Source of the DNA: Certhia americana | Taxonomy: Eukaryota > Chordata > Aves > Passeriformes > Certhiidae | DNA: 64,000 nt | Reading direction: 5' to 3' | Assembly: GCA_018697195.1 (NCBI GenBank) | Contig: CM031878.1 | Location: 4,390,010-4,454,009, forward strand | Part shown: positions 57,629 through 64,000 of the stretch, piece after piece | Layout of the letters: each line of letters starts with the position of its first letter | Position numbering within the stretch: position 1 is the first letter of the stretch | Made by a program: the position numbers and the translations under genes | The notes under the pieces: model-generated | Seen by the model: only the letters and a program-made list of their open reading frames with translations | What the model was told of the DNA's origin: nothing | The model's database searches: none

Positions 57629-58440
57629 ACTGATGGAATGAGTTTACAACTGTTCTTATGGGGAAAGACTTTTTGGGCAAGCATTTGGAAGTAATAGAAA
57701 TGTTTGTGTCTTCTATACATTTCAGTAGTGAAACAGTTAATTTTAAAATCCTAGTATTTTTATATCCATGAAAAAACACCTGTATAGGGCATGCTTGTAT
57801 CTGCAGGACAGTGCAGACAACACCTTGACTGATTTAGCATAAATCTTTACATTATAGCTTGAGGATATTGAAGAAACAAGCATATTGCATTGTTCAAAAT
57901 GAGGATTTCAAAAGTACTGAATAAAGGATAAAAACACTTATAAAACAGAACATAAACATTCAGGTTCAGTGCCCAAGCTAGTCAGCAAGTGGAAAGCTTA
58001 GAATGAGTTCATGTTGTTTGTCTGTTCCATGAGACCTTACAACAGAATATCTTGCTCTCCTGAAACCAACAGTAATCAACACAGATCACAGATCAGATTA
58101 GACAGAGGTCTGTAAAATAGGGATAACAATATATTATTTCCCAAACTGCCTGTTCTCTTTAGACTAGGAGTACCAAAATAATACACAATGGTCCAATTTG
58201 AACAACATGTCAATTTTGCTGTACATACCTAGATGTGTAAAATGCTCCCCACATTTCTGTGAGAAAAGGGAGATTATCTGTGTTATCTGTGTTATAACAT
58301 AACATTATTCTCCATATGACTCTTTCATTCGCACAGGAAGGATGTGAAGCACAACTTTTGAACTGGGCCCAGTCAGAGTTCAAATAATCATCTCAATAAA
58401 TGGGCTTAAAAATTTTCACAACAGCATTTAATTTAAAAAT
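57629..58440. other. Unique AT-rich DNA, no gene seen
   Basis: No gene or repeat family is recognised, apart from a 9-bp tandem ATCTGTGTT at about 58276-58293. Confidence 0.5.
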
Positions 58441-58510
58441 TAGAAAAAAACAAACCAAAAAAACAAAAAAAAAAACCCAAAACCAAAAAACCCCACCATC
58501 CCCCCCCCGC
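58441..58510. repeat. A/C-only tract ending in poly-C
   Basis: CAAA, A-run and CCCAAAA units lead to CCCC and then a C-run at about 58500-58508. Strand asymmetry is the same as in the other A/C tracts of the window. Confidence 0.9.
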
Positions 58511-59320
58511 CAAATATATATAAAAAACCCCTAAACATGTTAACAAAAGAAATATTGATATAGACAAGATGACTAGGGCAAGAGAGACTGTCTCTTCCTT
58601 TAGTTTTATATTACACTCACAAGAGAGGTCCTATACTTGAGCCTAGCAGTTGTTACTGTAATAATTAACATTTAAAAATTAGGAGCATTTGAAACCATCA
58701 GGCATCATGTCTGTATGTTTTTTTCCTTCATGCATTGTTGATATTCATAGGGGAACCAAATGAAGCTTAAGAACTATCAGGTTCCTTCTTGAATATCTCA
58801 CAGAGGCTCAAACTTCATAGAGGAATTATCTTAATCATATCATCAAAGGAAAGGGCTTGAAATATGATCTCAGTTGAAAACTCTGATGAAGAGAAGTATA
58901 GCATAAATTTCTCAGCACTCAGGCCTTAGAAATTACAGCCATGACTCCATATCTCAGACCCTGTAAGGAATAATAATTACTATTTGGCAATTTATCAAGG
59001 TGAGGGTTCCACTGGAGGGAACATCGTACTCAATTTGGGAGCTGAAATTACAGAATTAGCAAGATATTAAATAACAGCACAAAACAGGATGTGTAGGCAA
59101 GGAAAGTGATGGAAAAAATCTGAAGTAAAGGTGAAGAATGAGTTATCAAGACAACCTCCTTGTTTTCCAGTTATTGTCTTTAGATTCTTCAGCAGAAAAG
59201 TCTCTGTAGCATGTCAATCCATGCTCAACAACTAGTGTCAAAATCATTATGAGAAGAAAGAACTTGGAAAAATACATGTATTTCTCTTTCTAGACTGACA
59301 CATGAATTTTCTGAGTATAC
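58511..59320. other. Unique AT-rich DNA, no gene seen
   Basis: No feature is recognised. Confidence 0.5.
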
Positions 59321-59392
59321 CTAGAAATGTAGCATATACCGAGTTGGAAGGGACTCACCACAAATGTTGGATCCAGTTCCTTATCCTGCACA
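59321..59392 (-). mobile_element. CR1 LINE 3'-end fragment
   Basis: 'ctagaaatgtagcatatacc', 'gagttggaagggactcacca' and 'ccttatcctgcacaggaaat' correspond to the antisense CR1 terminus with moderate divergence. Confidence 0.8.
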
Positions 59393-59860
59393 GGAAATAT
59401 CTGCTGAATTTGTCTCAGGATTTCTTTTGGCTATATTTTATCAAATTATTTAATTAAACGTTCAAAGAGTGTTATAACTTAATTATCTGTAGAGTCAAAA
59501 TTAAATATGTAATTAAGAACACATTTCCCTTTTACAAGCAGCTGGGACAATTATTTTAGAAAATTATTTTTCCTTCTTGAACACACACTACCTGATTCCT
59601 GCTTCATGGAAATTGTGAGGAATGTTCAGATAACTTAGATTCCCTTATATCTTCTATTTCAGCTGTCATTTCCAAGAGACGAAGAATATATACATGGCCT
59701 GTAACCTGCAGAACCTCTCCTCTGACAGACAGACAAATTTTGTGCTAATTCATTACTTTAGATTTAATTGCAAGGATAAGGTATCAGTGCTTTTAGGATT
59801 TTATAGGGAAACAGAGAAGCCTTTGAGGACCCTTATCAAAGTAAATGTGGAATTAGTAGG
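59393..59860. other. Unique AT-rich DNA, no gene seen
   Basis: No feature is recognised. Confidence 0.5.
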
Positions 59861-59920
59861 AAACTGGACTAGATAGATGACCCTCTGAGGTCTCTTCCAA
59901 CCAAAATGGTTCCATGATTC
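59861..59920 (+). mobile_element. CR1 LINE 3'-end fragment (first of two)
   Basis: 'aactggactagatagatgac', 'cctctgaggtctcttccaac', 'atggttccatgattc' are the last sixty bases of a CR1 copy. It adjoins another CR1 copy in the same orientation. Confidence 0.85.
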
Positions 59921-60071
59921 AGACTGCCCAAGGAAGTGGCAGAGTCATCATTCTTGGAGGTATTTAGCAGACAAGGAGATATGGCTTAGAAGTGTTAGGT
60001 TAAGGATTGGTCTCCATGTTTTCAGACAGTTCTCCCAGCCTAAATGACTCTCTGTTTCCATGATTCTATCA
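59921..60071 (+). mobile_element. CR1 LINE 3'-end fragment (second of two)
   Basis: 'gactgcccaaggaagtggca', 'gagtcatcattcttggaggt', 'gttaaggattgg', 'ttctcccagcctaaatga' and 'tttccatgattctatca' give the CR1 order up to its tail. It begins exactly where the preceding fragment ends. Confidence 0.85.
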
Positions 60072-60140
60072 TCTGGTCTGCTCCACATAGCTGTTCGGAC
60101 ATGGGGAATCAAATACAGTGTGATTTGCACTCCTGCTGAT
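60072..60140. other. Spacer between convergent CR1 copies
   Basis: About 69 bases of unrecognised sequence between two CR1 tails that face each other. Confidence 0.6.
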
Positions 60141-60235
60141 TATAGAATCACGGAATCAAAGGATGGTTATGATTGGATGGGACTACTTGAGGCTTTCTAC
60201 TCCACCCTCCCTGCTGTGCCCTGCTCAGACACTCA
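60141..60235 (-). mobile_element. CR1 LINE 3'-end fragment
   Basis: 'tatagaatcacggaatcaaa', 'ggatggttatgattggatgg' and 'gactacttgagg' follow the antisense CR1 terminus; the remaining bases are diverged. It is convergent with 59921-60071. Confidence 0.78.
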
Positions 60236-63200
60236 GATCTGCATTGGTTAGGGAGCTGTCATACAATGACTCAGCAGGACTGTAACAATTTATTTGGATT
60301 TGCTATATCACTGTCTATATGAACATAAACAACATATAACCATGCCTATTCCACAATTTGAAAAAAAACATGTGTCACCTCTTCCATCCTAGGCTGATTA
60401 AGACAAGGGGTGCCTTTACTATGGCCAACAACTTGAAGTTTCAGTGCCACAGATACATTGTGGAAGACTTGTATTAACTAAGCTAATGATCAATTAAACA
60501 GATTTGAATAGTATGTTATACGTGTGACATTGGATTTTCTAGGCAAGAATGCCCAAATCTTGGTAGCTGAACCAGAGGAAGGACTGACACAGTGAATTTA
60601 TCTTTGCGTTAATGCATTTAGTTCACAAATTTTCTGTGTATTTGTTTAGTCTCAAGGATATTCAATGCAATTCCCAGACTGATACATGAATTACTGCAAA
60701 AATGTTTAGGCAGTGTCATGCTTTATGAACCAGACCCCTGGGCTGTTCAGTATGGGTTAAACCAAGGACAGACTGTTTTTCATGACAAAGATATTAAGCT
60801 ATCTATATGAACCCCTGACCATCAAATTACTCACTGTTTGTCATACCATTTTTAATTTACATGGTACAAGGGGCTTAAATGTCAGCATCTCTGTTATAAC
60901 TTAGACTCCAGTGTCTTTAATTAATGTTTCATGTTCATGTTATGGTTATTTAGAATTTGCTGAAAACCCAAGAGTCATAAATTTCCTTTACAGGTCTTTG
61001 TGGTATGAACTTTAACAAAACAGCTATAAAGAGGTAATAGGAATGAACAGTACATCACATAAAGCACAGCAAAGAGGGAAGAAAGGTGGGAATAAACTCC
61101 ATACAGATTAAAAAATGTCATCTTTTTTTAGATTGGTGTTTATGATAATTTTGTTATTTCTTCAGAAGCAAGGACATAGGAGGCAAATAAGTAAACTGTG
61201 CATAAACAAATTCATAGTTTTTTGGGTGTAGCATTTTCTTTTTGTATCCACACTAGGATTAAATTAATATCTCCTACGAACGTTTAACTAACCAACCACC
61301 TACTTGTATGCAGTATTCTTGTGTCCATTAACCTGATGTTCTTCATGTGTGCTTGAACTCCTTTAGTTGGTCACAGAGCCATTAATGTGAATTTGGTCTT
61401 GCAGCTGATGATGAGGAGGGGGAAATTCACTCTGTTGAATGTTATCCATGAATGTGGAGTCACATTGCAGAGCTAGAATAAACTTCGGAACCTGAAAAAG
61501 TCAATGAAACAATATAAATGGGAGGACACTCTTAACTTCCAAATGTAGCCACCTGAGGGATGAAAATAAAGACCACATCTTGTTTTCTTCTGGATCACTC
61601 TGGTAATTGGTAAAGTTTAAATGGGAAAATGTAGTTAGGAATAGGCTTATGTTCAATGCAAAGGAAGGTATAAATGGACTTAAGAATGTGAAACAGCTGT
61701 TATGAACAGTGCATGTGGAGTAAATTAAAAAACTCTACAGTATGACTAAGAAATGTAGTACAAAATGTGTAACAGATTGGAAATCAGGCTGATTTATTTT
61801 CATAAGATTGAAGAAGATGCTTTTTTGTGACCCTTTCTTCTAGCACACAAGTCAGACATGGATTTATGTTTGCAAAAAAAGTAGAGACTTTTGTCTCCAA
61901 TTAAATAGCAGAGTGGTTCTGAACCGTTCTGTTTTTCCAAGAGTGTGGTAATTCTCACAATGAATGTGTGTGCACATGTGTACCACTACAGAGATATAAT
62001 AGAAATAGAGTTACATATTTGTCAAAATTACATATGAACTTTAAAAATACCTAAGTTACCTTAAAAATAAAGATGAAGAAGTGCTTTGCTACCTCAGACC
62101 AACCTTTGGTAAACTTTGTGGGAAGGAGCTGAAATAAAAAATGGACTGAAAAAGAAGGAAGTAATTCTGGGCCATTATCTATCAACACGATTGTGACATT
62201 GCAGTGTCTTCAAGAGCACCCAGAAGACAGAAAGCCGTTTGAAGAATGAGCAGGACTGTCCTGTTCTTACCATCTTTCATCCTCAGAAAGGCTGAGAAGC
62301 TATCTGTAACTTTATCCTACTTTGCATGCTTAACTGCAAATACAGATGTGTGAAATATTACAGTCATGTAAAAAGGGTCTTTTAAGGTGTTCATGCTGGA
62401 AATTAAACATTCTTGTCATAATAATGCAATCTAGTGTGATAAAACACAACAGTCAAGAAAACTCTCTGAGCTTATGATTTGTTCTTCAGAAGAGTGACAA
62501 GCAGAAATCTGAACACAAAGGAGACTGACTTCTCATTCCCTCTACATGTGGGAAGGGAACAATCAATCTGCATCTGTGTTGCAGATTTTACCTGGATCTG
62601 ATACTGAGTTCTGACCCTGGTGAGCAAACTTACAGGCTATATCCAGATCACTGTTATTTTGAAATCCATACATTGTTTTTTGTATACACTGGGACCACCA
62701 CCACCAGTTTCACAACACAAAGTGCTGTAGCTCTAAACAGAAGTGACTGGCTTGTTGGGGCTTGGTGCCTCTCAGCTGAAGTGATTTCCTTCATTTACAA
62801 GGATTTTGGGAAGCTTATTTTATTTGTTGGCTCAAATCTTGCTGTGGGTTTATTTTGTCAACCTTGCAAATATTTTGGTTATGTTTGAGTCAGTGACAAA
62901 TGAGACCATTCAGCTATCTCTTTTCTTGCTCCAGTCAAAAGCATCCAGCTTTCCTTCTGTTGTCTTCTCTGCCAACAGTTTCCACTAATTTCTCTTTTCC
63001 TACACTCAGCTTGACAAAACCCCCAGTGTTCCTGTTAACTATGTTTCTTCATTGTAACAAATTTAAATGTTCTCTGGACTCCTTTGGATGAAGAGACAGT
63101 TATGATGGAATTCACTTAAAAGACTGAATGCTCAGTAGTGGGACCCACAGCCTGGTCAAAATTTGGGGAGTGAAGGAGACAGGGGGAAATGAGAAAAATA

Positions 63201-63306
63201 CTAAATAAGGAGAGTGACTGGGGAGGAAAAAGATGCCATTTAGAATCAAAAGAGAACCCCACTCCCTCTCCCCAGCAACTGCAATTCCAATCTTGATATA
63301 AGTGTT
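60236..63306. other. Unique AT-rich DNA, no gene seen
   Basis: No repeat family, RNA gene or exon is recognised over 3 kb. The three overlapping plus-strand frames around 62673-63091 lie in different registers and have no domain. Confidence 0.5.
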
Positions 63307-63307
63307 T

Positions 63308-63339
63308 GGGGGGGGGGCGGTGGGAGGGGAAAGGGAGGG
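63308..63339 (+). other. G-quadruplex motif in purine-rich tract
   Basis: G-runs of 10 (63308-63317), 3 (63322-63324), 4 (63326-63329), 3 (63333-63335) and 3 (63337-63339) are separated by loops of one to four bases, a canonical G4 motif. It continues to the right into an A/G-rich stretch to about 63370. Confidence 0.88.
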
Positions 63340-63631
63340 AGAAGAAAAATAAAAGAAGAATAAAAGATTTCTTTTATTCTCTTCCGAATACTTCGGTACC
63401 AAAGCATTTTCAGAGACTGCTACCATGCCTCAAGGGATTGAAAATGCCTTCTGTCATCATTCCCATCCATTGAAATGTACATTAGACACTACAGAGAGAA
63501 AACTGGGGCAAGGCAAAAATGAAACAAACCAAAACCAAAGCAAAGCCCATCAAAGAAAGGGCTCGTATTTTTGTGGAGTTCAAAGGAATGGTGTGTCCCT
63601 AAAACAAACCAATTTTCTCTCCCTACATACA

Positions 63632-63653
63632 TCACACACACAGAGACACACAG

Positions 63654-63693
<40 letters not shown>
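63632..63693. repeat. (CA)n microsatellite
   Basis: Imperfect CACAGAGACACACAGACACA is followed by about 14 perfect CA units. The coding frames across it (Thr/His or Val/Cys runs) are artefacts. Confidence 0.95.
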
Positions 63694-63695
<2 letters not shown>

Positions 63696-64000
63696 AGGCT
63701 TCTGGTCTCATTGTAGGCATCCACTTTCTGAATAACCATTTCTGTAAGTAAACAAGCTGCTCCGACTGCAGCATAAAATGAGCTTAATAACAACTGAGAT
63801 CAAAATGAGCCAAGATAGTAGGGGATAATAGTGGGGGATCATTCCTAAGACTGTTTGCCCCTGAAGGGAGAATTATTATTATGACCTTGTACCACCGAGC
63901 GGGCATGTGCTCCTAGCTGGATCAAATGTAGGCCTTGGCAAAGCTCTCTGCCTGGGAATGTGGTTGCAGTATCTAGTTTTTAATGCTACTGGAAGTGTTG
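63694..64000. other. Complex unique DNA at window end, no gene seen
   Basis: No gene or repeat is recognised. The sequence is more complex than its surroundings and could be a conserved noncoding element, which needs alignment to other birds. Confidence 0.35.

Overview
This window looks like a piece of a bird nuclear genome, probably a songbird or close relative. It is AT-rich, has no recognisable gene, and carries the usual interspersed repeats of birds: about fifteen fragments of the CR1 LINE family, nearly all from the 3' end, and four long terminal repeats (LTRs) of avian endogenous retroviruses with no internal retroviral genes. I recognised the families by remembered consensus. No database was searched, so exact subfamily names are not given. 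The species and the passerine assignment are inference.

No protein-coding gene, exon, tRNA, rRNA or CRISPR array can be supported. The longest open frames are chance frames through low-complexity DNA (poly-T, CA repeats, CAAAA tracts) or through GC-rich LTR sequence. They lack recognisable domains, and none is joined to a convincing splice structure. The window is either intergenic (gene-desert type) or lies inside very long introns; the sequence alone cannot tell which.

Layout. Positions 1-8 kb are unique AT-rich DNA with long T, TTTG, pyrimidine and TA tracts. At 8.1-9.2 kb a CR1 end and an old LTR relic lie either side of a CAAAA tract. From 9.2 to 20.6 kb the DNA is mostly unique, broken by a CR1 at 15.8 kb, an LTR with a large A-rich expansion at 17.6-18.4 kb, and two adjoining CR1 ends at 20.5 kb. 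At 27.0-28.1 kb there is a nearly full-length GC-rich LTR, followed by a striking G/T-only tract with a strong G-quadruplex motif at 28.4-28.7 kb. From 30 to 33.3 kb there are several strand-asymmetric A/C or G/T tracts. CR1 pieces lie at 37.1 and 38.6 kb. At 39.6 and 41.1 kb there is a 182-bp near-identical direct duplication, with a double 48-T run between the copies. An internally deleted second copy of the 27-kb LTR lies in opposite orientation at 43.6-44.0 kb. CR1 copies follow at 45.1, 48.4, 50.5, 59.3, 59.9 and 60.1 kb, including two convergent pairs. A 100-N assembly gap at 55.3 kb is flanked by the same 41 bp on both sides and is probably an assembly artefact. The last kilobase holds a second G-quadruplex motif and a CA microsatellite.

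I found no new multi-gene system. The observations most worth checking are structural: the 182-bp duplication, the false-gap signature, a perfect 18-bp hairpin at 57.6 kb, the G/T tract with its G4 motif, a 42-bp sequence shared by two places 2.4 kb apart, and a candidate conserved element with paired octamer motifs at 12.6 kb.
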